Shown here piece by piece: positions 35,405-43,928 of a DNA stretch of 64,000 bases. A program made the position numbers and the translations under genes. Source of the DNA: Bacteroidia bacterium (GTDB lineage: Bacteria > Bacteroidota > Bacteroidia > J057). The stretch lies in NCBI GenBank assembly GCA_041391665.1, contig JAWKNO010000001.1, forward strand, positions 930,001-994,000, in the 5' to 3' direction. The notes below the pieces were generated by a model. It made no database searches and was not told the DNA's origin. It saw only the letters and a list, made by a program, of their open reading frames with translations. Every line of letters starts with the position of its first letter. Positions within the stretch are counted from its first letter, which is position 1.

Positions 35405-35986
35405 TCAGGTATTTACCCCGGCTTCTTCCATAATCTCCTTTAGTTTCTTAAAGCATTTATATTTCTGGCTGGTTACGCTTTCTGCATTTTTCAGCCCGGT
35501 GCGCCCTGCGATTTCCTCCATGCTGAATCCATTGTAAAAGTCGAGCAGGATCTGCTGGCAGGTTGCCCCGATCTGTTGAAGAAACCCGCGTATAGAGCGC
35601 CTGCTTTCATCAACTTCGAGCATGTCCAGAATGTTTTTTGCCGGGTCGGGCTGATGGGTAAAGTCCTCCACAGGCAGCGTTTTGATGCCTGTAGCATGGG
35701 AAGGACGTGCCCGGAGCTTGTCCACCGATTTGTTGTAAAGGATTCGGTAGAAGTAGGTGGAAATTTTACTTTCCCCCCGAAAATTGCCTTTGATAATCTG
35801 CTCCACCAGTTTTACCGTAGCGTCAGAATAGGCGTCTCTCACTTCGTCTTCTGTCAGATGAAGTTTTGTCTGAATCTTGTGGGTCATATCAATAAATGCC
35901 TTATCATAAAGATAATTGATGACCCTTTCCCGTTTGGCACCTCCGGTCAGTATCGCCTGGATGATCTCCTCGTCTGTGATTCTCAT
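35405..35986 (-). CDS. ECF-like RNA polymerase sigma factor (copy 2)
   Basis: 193 residues. Region 2: DEVRDAYSDATVKLVEQI and RGESKISTYFYRILYNKSVDKLR. Region 4: QILLDFYNGFSMEEIAGRTG followed by S-QKYKCFKKL, the same pattern as copy 1 at 22458. The two proteins are clear paralogues. The gene is divergent from the membrane-anchored 508-residue and CHAT genes, sharing a 360-base intergenic region with a candidate promoter in each direction. By position it is likely to control that operon (inference). No other regulator is near. Confidence 0.88.
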   Translation of the reverse strand: MRITDEEIIQAILTGGAKRERVINYLYDKAFIDMTHKIQTKLHLTEDEVRDAYSDATVKLVEQIIKGNFRGESKISTYFYRILYNKSVDKLRARPSHATGIKTLPVEDFTHQPDPAKNILDMLEVDESRRSIRGFLQQIGATCQQILLDFYNGFSMEEIAGRTGLKNAESVTSQKYKCFKKLKEIMEEAGVNT

Positions 35987-36018
35987 TGTAGGTAACTATT
36001 CAGATAGGTCTGACATTA

Positions 36019-36049
36019 CAAACTTGCGAATTAAAGTTTGCTTAACAAA
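36019..36049 (-). promoter_or_regulatory. Candidate promoter for sigma copy 2, with inverted repeat
   Basis: On the minus strand TTTG (36049-36046) is followed after 19 bases by CAAGTTTG (36026-36019), 7 of 8 matches to TAnnTTTG, with a leader of about 26 bases before the ATG at 35986. The same stretch contains an inverted repeat CAAACTT (36019-36025) and AAGTTTG (36034-36040) that overlaps the -7 box, a possible operator. The rest of 36050-36281 has no visible gene. Confidence 0.4.
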
Positions 36050-36281
36050 AATTTACCATTGATAGTCAGGAGTATATACCTGCTCCGTCTAATGGAGAAA
36101 AAGCAACAGATGGGTAAGAGAGAGATGAAACGTAAAAAAAAATTGTCCGGGGTGTGTGTGCTTTCAGATTTTTTATTTCCAACGCTTCAATTTTAAGATA
36201 AGTATAATATTCCATTTTTTTTCTGGTTATAATCTGAAAATTAGTCATCGATAAGTGCTGCGAACTCCCTGTCTGTCTTAT

Positions 36282-36314
36282 TTTGTGTTTAATCAGATAA
36301 TTCGTATAATTTAG
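36282..36314 (+). promoter_or_regulatory. Candidate promoter for the 508-residue/CHAT operon
   Basis: TTTG (36282-36285), 21 bases, then TAATTTAG (36307-36314), 7 of 8 matches to the -7 consensus, with transcription expected around 36321 and a 26-base leader to the ATG at 36347. The sequence therefore looks like a housekeeping promoter, though an additional sigma-dependent promoter further upstream cannot be excluded. Confidence 0.45.
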
Positions 36315-36346
36315 AGTACCCGTTTTTTTCTAAATGCTTAATTGTT

Positions 36347-37873
36347 ATGAGAAAGATTGTTTTACTTCTCTCCATATTCCTCACCCTTCTGACGATCTCG
36401 TCTCAGGGCGCAGGCGGAACTGTGAATATTACACAGGGAACCAATAGTGCCAGAGTCCGGGTTACCAACTTTGTGCATTTGGCCCAGACTTTCGAAAGAC
36501 CTCCTTTCTATTATGTTTTTATTGAATGGGGAGACGGGATGTTTGACACTCTCCGGGCCAGCCAGGCCAACAACTGGGCAAATGTGGATATTACTCACCC
36601 TTATGCTCAGGGAACGGTCGCTTTTCAGGCTGAGGTAAAAGTATCTGTCACGCCGGTATATAGTGAGGATGATAAACCTGTGATGATGCGGAAAAAAATT
36701 AATGTGAGCAAAAAGAACACGGGTACCGCACCTATGCCGACATCTTACCTCCCCGATACCGCTGAGATGAGAATATTCTCCAGTTGGGATGTAGGGGTGC
36801 AAATCGGTGATACGATCCAGTTGGTAGTGGCCGTCAATGATCTGATGACCAGTAACGGAAAACCTGTAGGCGCAGACAACGGAGAAGTCTATTTATACTT
36901 CAACTCCACCTTTGTCAGTCCGGTCTATCCTCGTTCCAATGGCGCTTTCGGTCGTGTGCATCCGCTGTACTTTGTCTCCCCTCCTTTGGGAACGGTTACT
37001 GGTTCGGAGCCTCAGCCGCCTGTTGTTCCCGGTGCCGATCCGATGATTCCGGAAGAATGGGATATTTACAACGCCCGGCTGAAATGGGACTACAGCAACC
37101 GGCAGGAATCCAGAGAATTGCTGTTTTTTGTGGATTTTGTGGTTGAAGCTGAGGCTGAATCTGAAAGTTTTCTGTATTTCCTCGGAATGGTCACCGGGCG
37201 CCAGGATCCCAACGGAAATATTGGCAGTGCATTTGACCCCGATAAGGATATCTGGGCATCCAAACTGTACTCAACGGAGGTTGTTTCCAGCCGCGACCCC
37301 AACGGGCTGATTGTCTTCCCCGAGCAGGTACCCAACGGCAATGCGCCTACGACTCTTACCTATACCATCAATTTCCAAAATGAAGGAGATGCGCCCGAAG
37401 ATAATGTGGTCGTAACCTTTGAATACCCGGCAGAAGTCGATCCTGCGACCTTTCGCTCAGAAGTTACGCTTCTCAAAAGAGAGGTGATTTCCCCCAACAA
37501 TGATCCCGGTACACCCAATTTTCAGATAGAAAAAGATGTGCTCGTCAATGGAAAACGTTCGGCAAGATTTACTTTCTCCCAGGCCAACCTCCTGGGGCTG
37601 GGGCAAAATCTTATCGATCCGAAAAAATCTGAAGGTAAAATCATTTTTACTGTGCAAACGCTTACTCCCACTGCCTGCCAGGAAATATCAACGACCGCGA
37701 CCATCAACTTTGGTGCAGAAAGTCTCACCACCGACCCTGCCGTGGTAAAATGTCTGGACTGCGAAGGCGGTGCTACAAACTATGTGTACTGGTGTCTGGT
37801 GTTTATCCTGGCACTCGCTGCATTCCTGCTTGCCGTATGGGTCGTAACGCTTAAAACAAAAACAACCGCATAA
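36347..37873 (+). CDS. Envelope protein with PKD-like and DUF7619-like regions and C-terminal membrane anchor
   Basis: 508 residues. Signal peptide MRKIVLLLSIFLTLLTISSQ. Residues 40-130 have a PKD-like strand pattern (YYVFIEWGDGMFDTL ... ITHPYAQGTVAF). Residues 290-460 contain the SSRDPNGLIVFP and YTINFQNEGDAPEDNVVVTF elements, related to the YDPNDKQVFP/YTIRFQNTGT part of the surface protein at 24118. The end is a transmembrane helix (about 480-502, WCLVFILALAAFLLAVWVV) and a short basic tail (TLKTKTTA). So the bulk is outside the inner membrane. It is followed after 11 bases by the CHAT gene. Possible role: envelope-side sensor or substrate/partner of the CHAT protein (inference). Confidence 0.78.
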   Translation: MRKIVLLLSIFLTLLTISSQGAGGTVNITQGTNSARVRVTNFVHLAQTFERPPFYYVFIEWGDGMFDTLRASQANNWANVDITHPYAQGTVAFQAEVKVSVTPVYSEDDKPVMMRKKINVSKKNTGTAPMPTSYLPDTAEMRIFSSWDVGVQIGDTIQLVVAVNDLMTSNGKPVGADNGEVYLYFNSTFVSPVYPRSNGAFGRVHPLYFVSPPLGTVTGSEPQPPVVPGADPMIPEEWDIYNARLKWDYSNRQESRELLFFVDFVVEAEAESESFLYFLGMVTGRQDPNGNIGSAFDPDKDIWASKLYSTEVVSSRDPNGLIVFPEQVPNGNAPTTLTYTINFQNEGDAPEDNVVVTFEYPAEVDPATFRSEVTLLKREVISPNNDPGTPNFQIEKDVLVNGKRSARFTFSQANLLGLGQNLIDPKKSEGKIIFTVQTLTPTACQEISTTATINFGAESLTTDPAVVKCLDCEGGATNYVYWCLVFILALAAFLLAVWVVTLKTKTTA

Positions 37874-37884
37874 ATCACAACACC

Positions 37885-40800
37885 ATGAATTTTTTCAGGA
37901 AAAAGGACAGTCTTCGGGCTGTCCTTGTCCTGATCCTCCTGGGAGGGTCAGGACTGACGATCTGCGCCCGGACACCAGTAGAAGCAGACAGCCTCAAAGG
38001 GGTGAGTTTGTTTCAAAATGCAAAGGAAGAAACCGACCAGGACTGCCGGGTAGAATTGTACCGACAGGCGTCCCTTCATTTCCGGGCGGCAGATCAGCCT
38101 GTATTGTGGTGGAACTGTCTCGACAATATCTGTTGGGAGCTATTTAAAAAAGAACGGGACGATGAGACCTTTGCCTGGCTCGATACCGCAGTAAAAGAAG
38201 TATGGTGGCCCGAAGACCAGAAGACAGCAACCATATATGCAAACAGAGGATATTATCGCAAACAAACCAAAGACTATTACCTCGCAAAAAAAGACTACGA
38301 ACGGGCACTCCAGATTACCCGAAACCATACTACACTTGATTGCCGCCATGGCTACACACTTATGAAATCGCTCGCCAACCTTTACACACAGTTTGGTGAA
38401 TATGAAAAAGCCCGTTTGCTGCTGGAGTCTGCCCTGAAACTTTGCGATGATTATCCCGACCTGTCTAAAAAAGCGGCTTTAATGAGCGATCTGGCAATGG
38501 TTTACCGCTTTGAAAATAATCCCGAAGCTGCCCTTAACCTCTACGATCAGGCGCTGCTGTTTCAGAGTACAGACAACAATACACAAGGCCTTCTGCTGAT
38601 CAATAAAGCAGATGCGTTGAGCCTTCTCGGCGAAAACGAACAATCCCTGCCGCTGGTTCTGAAAGGCATTAAAGAAATCAATGCTGCCCCAAAACCCAAC
38701 TTAAGATATCTGGAAAGTGCGTATGCAATCCTTGGGTCAGTATATGAACAGCTCGGCAAAAAAAGTGAAGCTTTAAACTTTTTCTACCGTGCGCTGGATA
38801 TCAGTGGGAAAATGTATGGTGGTAAGCCTGGCCGCGAGGCTGGAAAAATTTATAAGGCATTAGGTGAAATTGCTTTGGCCGAAGGAAAATATACGGAAGC
38901 CGAAGACTTTTTCTATTCGGCACTGAAAACCGTTCTCCCGGAGAATGAAACCACAACTCTTCAGAACCCCGGCCATATGGCTGATAATGTGCTGATGGAA
39001 GCTCTCGAAGGCATGGGCACAGTCGCATGGACTGCCTGGAAGCAGAATCCCGATCAGAATTTGCTAAAAAATGCATATACCCACTATACGCAATCTATTC
39101 GTGTACAGGATGCCCTGCGAGCCGAATATATTTACGAATCTTCCAGCTTCAAACTCCAGGAAGAAAGCATCCGGCGCCATGAATATGCAATTGCCACAGC
39201 ATTTGAACTGTACCAGGCCACAGGCGAACCATCATGGCTGGATTCTGCATTTTCATTTTTTGAAAAGAGCAAGTCGGTTGTGCTGAAAGAATCACTCAGC
39301 GAAATTGAAGCCGGAAAAGCCAGTGCCATTCCCCAACCCCTGCTCGACCGCAGAAATGACCTAGAAAATGCCCGTATTTTTTTTGAAAGGCAGATTTTTG
39401 AGGAAAAACAAAAAGCAGACACTGCTGACCAAAAGATGATCGGGTTTTGGGAAAACCGGCTCTCAGAATTGCAGGTTTCGCTTGATTCGGTTGAGTCTCA
39501 TCTCAAGTCTCAGTACGCCAACTGGTACCAGTTAAAGGATTTGGCATCGCGCCGCCATATTTCCGAAGTTCAACCCTGGCTGGCGGGAAAAGATGCGCAG
39601 ATGATTCAATATTTCTGGGGAGAATCTTCGCTATATATTCTTGCGATTGACGCTAAAGGCATTCGCAGCAATACCCTGCGTCTGGACTCTGTAAATCTTG
39701 CCGTAAAGATCGATTCACTCAGGCTGATTTTAGGTGATTACCAACAGACGGAAGATGAGGCCCTTGCCGCTGTGTATTACCATGCTTATGTGCGCCTTGC
39801 ATACAAGCTGTACAATTTACTGCTGGCACCTGTACTGCCTGAAAGTAAGACAAATCGCACCCGTCCCGGAAAAATGATTATTATCCCAGACGGACTCCTG
39901 GGTTATCTTCCCTTTGATGTATTGCTTACGGCATCAGCCGAAGGCAAAAGCGGTTTTCGTACGCTTGATTATGTCCTGAATGACTATATCGTCAGCTACG
40001 GATACTCTGCTGGTTTGAGCATGGTCAAAAACCCACAAAACAATGCGGCATCCGTTGTTTTGGGCGGATATGCCCCCTCCTATGGAGAAGGTTGGTTTTC
40101 AGAGGCTCGCCGTTCGTTTCGTCTCAATGATCTGCGCGCATTCAACAACCTGAAATACAACCAGCCGGAAGTAGAAAGTATTATCCGTGTGGTTGGCGGT
40201 GAGGCTTTTATGGGTAAAGATGCTACAGAAGCTGCTTTTCGTTCTTCCGCAGGCCGTTACCGTATCCTGCACTTGTCCATGCATGGCTTCACCAATGAAG
40301 AAGACCCACTATACTCAGGGTTGGTATTTTCATATGGAAATGGGATGGAAGCGGTTTCTGATCAGCAGAATGCTCGTTCTCAGACACCGGAATCATTTAG
40401 CCAGGTTGAAAGAAATACAGGGAAAGGGCAGAATGATGGGTTTCTCCACACATATGAAATTTTTACACTCAATCTTCAGGCAGAAATGGCTGTACTAAGT
40501 GCCTGTAAGACAGGTTTGGGCAAATTGATCCGGGGGGAAGGCATCATGAGTCTGGCCCGCGCATTTCGGGCTGCCGGTTGCCCGGCTGTAGTGATGAGCC
40601 TTTGGGAAGCCGACGACCAGTCCACCCGCGAGATTATGGAAAAGTTTTATGCGAATGTGAAAGAAGGTCAGTCCAAAGATGAAGCACTGCACAATGCCAA
40701 ATCCGAATACCTGCAAAGTGCCGCATCCAACCGAATCAATCCGCTCTATTGGTCCACATTTGTGATGATAGGGGATGATACACCTGTTTTTAGGGAGGAC

Positions 40801-40899
40801 TATACCTGGCTATTTTTCCTCGTAGGTGGCGGCCTTATTCTTGGCATATTGGGGTTGGCTATTTTTTTAAATCACCGCAAACCACAGGAACAAATATAA
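37885..40899 (+). CDS. TPR-CHAT protein, predicted membrane-anchored periplasmic protease
   Basis: 1004 residues. An N-terminal signal sequence (LRAVLVLILLGGSGLTICAR) precedes TPR repeats over about residues 35-470 (YYLAKKDYERALQI, YTQFGEYEKARLLLESAL, GKKSEALNFFYRALDI, GKYTEAEDFFYSAL). The CHAT domain covers about 640-965: catalytic His800 in HLSMHGF and Cys874 in LSACKTG, then GEGIMSLARAFRAAGCPAVVMSLWE. A transmembrane helix lies near 975-995 (FFLVGGGLILGILGLAIFL) with a 9-residue tail. CHAT domains are caspase-like peptidases. Here the signal and anchor place the enzyme outside the inner membrane, unlike the cytoplasmic Csx29-type TPR-CHAT of type III-E CRISPR. It follows the 508-residue gene by 11 bases. 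A link to the divergent sigma/anti-sigma pair is inferred. Confidence 0.88.
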   Translation: MNFFRKKDSLRAVLVLILLGGSGLTICARTPVEADSLKGVSLFQNAKEETDQDCRVELYRQASLHFRAADQPVLWWNCLDNICWELFKKERDDETFAWLDTAVKEVWWPEDQKTATIYANRGYYRKQTKDYYLAKKDYERALQITRNHTTLDCRHGYTLMKSLANLYTQFGEYEKARLLLESALKLCDDYPDLSKKAALMSDLAMVYRFENNPEAALNLYDQALLFQSTDNNTQGLLLINKADALSLLGENEQSLPLVLKGIKEINAAPKPNLRYLESAYAILGSVYEQLGKKSEALNFFYRALDISGKMYGGKPGREAGKIYKALGEIALAEGKYTEAEDFFYSALKTVLPENETTTLQNPGHMADNVLMEALEGMGTVAWTAWKQNPDQNLLKNAYTHYTQSIRVQDALRAEYIYESSSFKLQEESIRRHEYAIATAFELYQATGEPSWLDSAFSFFEKSKSVVLKESLSEIEAGKASAIPQPLLDRRNDLENARIFFERQIFEEKQKADTADQKMIGFWENRLSELQVSLDSVESHLKSQYANWYQLKDLASRRHISEVQPWLAGKDAQMIQYFWGESSLYILAIDAKGIRSNTLRLDSVNLAVKIDSLRLILGDYQQTEDEALAAVYYHAYVRLAYKLYNLLLAPVLPESKTNRTRPGKMIIIPDGLLGYLPFDVLLTASAEGKSGFRTLDYVLNDYIVSYGYSAGLSMVKNPQNNAASVVLGGYAPSYGEGWFSEARRSFRLNDLRAFNNLKYNQPEVESIIRVVGGEAFMGKDATEAAFRSSAGRYRILHLSMHGFTNEEDPLYSGLVFSYGNGMEAVSDQQNARSQTPESFSQVERNTGKGQNDGFLHTYEIFTLNLQAEMAVLSACKTGLGKLIRGEGIMSLARAFRAAGCPAVVMSLWEADDQSTREIMEKFYANVKEGQSKDEALHNAKSEYLQSAASNRINPLYWSTFVMIGDDTPVFREDYTWLFFLVGGGLILGILGLAIFLNHRKPQEQI

Positions 40900-41015
40900 A
40901 ATTCTTTATATATTGGCCTGTTGCGATAAGGAAAGAGAAACAGACAAGCTAAATGGTGCGAATTTCCCCTTCCTTGTGCAATTTCCTATTTGTCATTCCT
41001 CGTTTGTAATTACTT

Positions 41016-42512
41016 ATGAAAGACTCCTACATACTCGCATTAGACCAGGGAACCACCAGTTCCCGCGCTATCATTTTTGACAAAAAATGCAATATCATTG
41101 GCGTTGCCCAGAAAGAATTTACCCAGATTTTTCCTAAGCCGGGATGGGTAGAGCACGATCCGATGGAAATTCTCAACAGCCAGCTTGCTGTTGCAAGATC
41201 TGTAATGGCGATACATGGCATATCTCCCCAGCAAATTGCCGGCATAGGCATTACCAACCAGCGGGAGACTACGATTGTATGGGATAAAACTACCGGAATG
41301 CCGGTTTATAATGCGATTGTATGGCAGGATCGCCGTACGGCGGGCATATGCGACGAGTTGAAGTCACGCGGTCTTACTGATTATGTACGCAGTCAGACCG
41401 GACTGGTGATTGATGCCTATTTTTCCGGCACCAAAATCAAATGGATTCTCGACTATATCGCAGTCAATAATCCCGACATAAAAATTGCCAATCTTCTCTT
41501 TGGCACAGTAGATACCTGGCTGATCTGGAATCTTACGGGTGGAAATGTTCACGCTACGGATTACTCCAATGCCTCCCGTACGCTCCTCTACAATATCCGC
41601 GATCTGAAGTGGGACGACCGTATGCTCAATGAACTGGATATACCCGTGTCGATGCTTCCGGAAGTTCGAGACTCAAGTGGCGACTTTGGCAAAACCGATC
41701 CGCAGATATTTGACGGAGTCGCAATACCCATTGCAGGGGTAGCGGGGGACCAGCAGTCTGCGCTCTTTGGCCAGGCGTGTTTTGAGCCCGGTATGACCAA
41801 AAATACCTACGGTACAGGGTGTTTTATGCTGATGAATACCGGAAATAAACCTGTTTTTTCCCAATCAGGGCTGATCACCAGCCTGGCCTGGGGTATTGGC
41901 GGGAAAGTAAACTATGTGCTGGAAGGAAGTATATTTATTGCAGGCGCCGCGATTCAGTGGTTGCGCGATGGGCTGAAAATCATCGATGAGGCAAAAGACT
42001 CTGAGTATTTTGCGATGAAGGTGCCGGAGAATGACGGGGTATATGTTGTACCTGCTTTTGCCGGTCTGGGTGCACCTTATTGGGATATGTATGCCCGGGG
42101 AGCAATTTTCGGATTGACAAGAGGTACGACCAAAGGGCATATTGTACGCGCCACCCTCGAGTCGCTGGCTTACCAGACACGAGATGTGCTGGATGCAATG
42201 CAGAAGGATTCCGGAACACCAATAACTACCCTTCGGGTAGATGGTGGTGCCTGCGCCAACAATATCCTGATGCAGTTTCAGGCAGATATTCTCAACACAC
42301 CGGTAGAGCGGCCCGAGATTATCGAAACCACCGCCCTGGGGGCAGCGTACCTCGCCGGGCTCGCAGTAGGATATTGGGAAATGAAACAAGTCTCAGACAA
42401 CTGGCGGATAAATGCCAGATTTTCTCCGGAAATGGAAAAATCAAATCGTGAAAAGCTGTACAAAAAATGGCAGGAGGCGGTAAAACGCAGTATGGGCTGG
42501 GAACAGGAATAA
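41016..42512 (+). CDS. glpK: Glycerol kinase
   Basis: 498 residues, the normal length. FGGY-family features are the N-terminal phosphate-binding LALDQGTTSSRAIIFD, WQDRRTA, the glycerol-binding R-E of NQRETTIVWDK, GVAGDQQSALFGQ and the C-terminal LRVDGGACANN with GAAYLAGLAVGYW. It phosphorylates glycerol to glycerol 3-phosphate with ATP, for lipid and carbon metabolism. Cytoplasmic. No GlpF or GlpD gene is adjacent. A terminator follows directly. Confidence 0.96.
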   Translation: MKDSYILALDQGTTSSRAIIFDKKCNIIGVAQKEFTQIFPKPGWVEHDPMEILNSQLAVARSVMAIHGISPQQIAGIGITNQRETTIVWDKTTGMPVYNAIVWQDRRTAGICDELKSRGLTDYVRSQTGLVIDAYFSGTKIKWILDYIAVNNPDIKIANLLFGTVDTWLIWNLTGGNVHATDYSNASRTLLYNIRDLKWDDRMLNELDIPVSMLPEVRDSSGDFGKTDPQIFDGVAIPIAGVAGDQQSALFGQACFEPGMTKNTYGTGCFMLMNTGNKPVFSQSGLITSLAWGIGGKVNYVLEGSIFIAGAAIQWLRDGLKIIDEAKDSEYFAMKVPENDGVYVVPAFAGLGAPYWDMYARGAIFGLTRGTTKGHIVRATLESLAYQTRDVLDAMQKDSGTPITTLRVDGGACANNILMQFQADILNTPVERPEIIETTALGAAYLAGLAVGYWEMKQVSDNWRINARFSPEMEKSNREKLYKKWQEAVKRSMGWEQE

Positions 42513-42547
42513 AAAAGCCCGGCGATACCACTTTCGCCAGGCCTTTT
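42511..42547 (+). terminator. Factor-independent terminator of glpK
   Basis: Stem GCCCGGCGA (42517-42525) with TCGCCAGGC (42534-42542), one mismatch, 8-base loop, flanked by AAAAAA upstream and CTTTTG downstream, beginning at the glpK stop codon. The A/T flanks make it work in either direction, although no gene converges closely here. Confidence 0.65.
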
Positions 42548-42707
42548 GTCGAAAATATTCCCTTTGGGGGACTCACCGTCTGCCAACCAGATCGGTGAAA
42601 TAGAATTACAGCCCTCAAATTAGGAGGTTGTAATGGGACAGCCAAACTTCTTAAGGCGAGTGGTTGAGATGGTCACCCGAATCGCCATTATTGAAAGGTT
42701 ACCGGTT

Positions 42708-43187
42708 TTACCGGATTATGGCTAATATGACTTCTTTAAAGGAGGCCATGACCAGAGACCAGCTGAGTATGCTTACACACATTGCCGTAATAATCCTGCG
42801 CGGTTTTTCACCAAATGAAACGGCAATACCTATACTGATCATGGGAGAAATAAGTGGGGCAAGAAATGCTACACCCGGCAGTCCATAACGTTTCCATATT
42901 TTAATAATCTGCCGCCTTCGGGCAAAACTGGTAGGTGTACTCCGCTTAAAGTTTGCTTTTACCCAACGTTTAATCTGGGTGCCGAAATAAACAAACACGA
43001 CAGAACCCGCAATGGCACCGCCGCCGGCAGTTACGATAATTTCCCAAAAGTCAAATTTTGGATTGCCCATAGCAATAAGCGCTGCCACTGCAAATTTTAC
43101 TGAAGCAACCAAAAACACGGACAGGTAAACCCATATCATTTCGAAATGGAATTCAAGCAAAAGCAATGATATGATACCACTCAACAT
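42708..43187 (-). CDS. Integral membrane protein of unknown function
   Basis: 159 residues with about four membrane segments: near 1-20, 20-40 (VYLSVFLVASVKFAVAALIA), 47-68 (IIVTAGGGAIAGSVVFVYFG) and 105-155, separated by a basic cytoplasmic loop (IKRWVKANFKRSTPTSFARRRQ). The 'YGLPGVAFLAPLISPMISIG' part recalls the GxxG-P region of small DedA/small-multidrug-export-like proteins, but the match is not strong enough to assign a family. It lies 90 bases downstream of upp on the same strand. Confidence 0.65.
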   Translation of the reverse strand: MLSGIISLLLLEFHFEMIWVYLSVFLVASVKFAVAALIAMGNPKFDFWEIIVTAGGGAIAGSVVFVYFGTQIKRWVKANFKRSTPTSFARRRQIIKIWKRYGLPGVAFLAPLISPMISIGIAVSFGEKPRRIITAMCVSILSWSLVMASFKEVILAIIR

Positions 43188-43277
43188 AAAATTGGGGAAG
43201 ATCTCGGGATAAAAATTTTATAAAAGGGAAATGTACTTAACTAATACTAAGAACGAAAAGTGTTATGCATAGTTGCA

Positions 43278-43928
43278 TTATTTGGGGCCAAATGCCAGAT
43301 CTCCTGCGTCACCCAGCCCGGGGACTATGTAAGATTTGGCGGTAAGCTCGTTGTCAACGGCTGCAACATATATCTTTGCATTGGGCATATGGCGAAGTAC
43401 GTATTCAAGCCCTTCTTCGCTGGCAACCACCCCAGCCACAAATAACCGCTCTGGTATTCCCATATTATAAATTTCTTTTAAGCTTAGGATAATGCTCCTT
43501 CCGGTGGCAATCATCGGATCAATCAATATCAGGTCGCGGTTTGTAACGTCAGGAATTGCCGTGTATTCTACCTTTACCACAAATTCATTTTCAGAAGTAT
43601 GCTGCCGGAAAGCGGATATAAAACCATTGTCTGCATGATCAAACATTTGCAGCAATCCATTGTGAAGTGGTACGCCGGCCCGGAGAATAGAAACCAACAC
43701 CGGGTGTTTGGCAGGAAGGTTCATTTCGAGCTCTCCTAGCGGTGTCGTAACGGTTTGTTCCTGATAGGTGAGCTCCTTGCTGATCTCATAAGCCAGCAAC
43801 GCGCCAATCCTTTCGAGGTTTGTCCGGAATCGCATCCTGTCTTTCTGGATATTCATATCCCGCAACTCGTAGAGCATCTGGCTCAGGCATGAGTTTTTCT
43901 TTCCGACGATCGTAACTCTTGAATCCAT
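43278..43928 (-). CDS. upp: Uracil phosphoribosyltransferase
   Basis: 216 residues. It joins uracil to PRPP to make UMP in pyrimidine salvage. Seen are the PRPP-binding loop LILIDPMIATGRSI and the uracil-binding C-terminal YIVPGLGDAGDLAFG, with VLVSILRAGVPL in the N-terminal half. Cytoplasmic. The start codon lies 46 bases inside the 3' end of the upstream GNAT-like gene, so the two are cotranscribed and probably translationally coupled. No other pyrimidine gene is next to it. Confidence 0.95.
   Translation of the reverse strand: MDSRVTIVGKKNSCLSQMLYELRDMNIQKDRMRFRTNLERIGALLAYEISKELTYQEQTVTTPLGELEMNLPAKHPVLVSILRAGVPLHNGLLQMFDHADNGFISAFRQHTSENEFVVKVEYTAIPDVTNRDLILIDPMIATGRSIILSLKEIYNMGIPERLFVAGVVASEEGLEYVLRHMPNAKIYVAAVDNELTAKSYIVPGLGDAGDLAFGPK

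Noticed and set aside
34443..40899. Type III-E CRISPR (gRAMP/Craspase) locus, because of TPR-CHAT plus sigma factor
   Set aside because: No repeat-spacer array, gRAMP effector, Csx30 or Csx31 is present, and the CHAT protein here has a signal peptide and membrane anchor.
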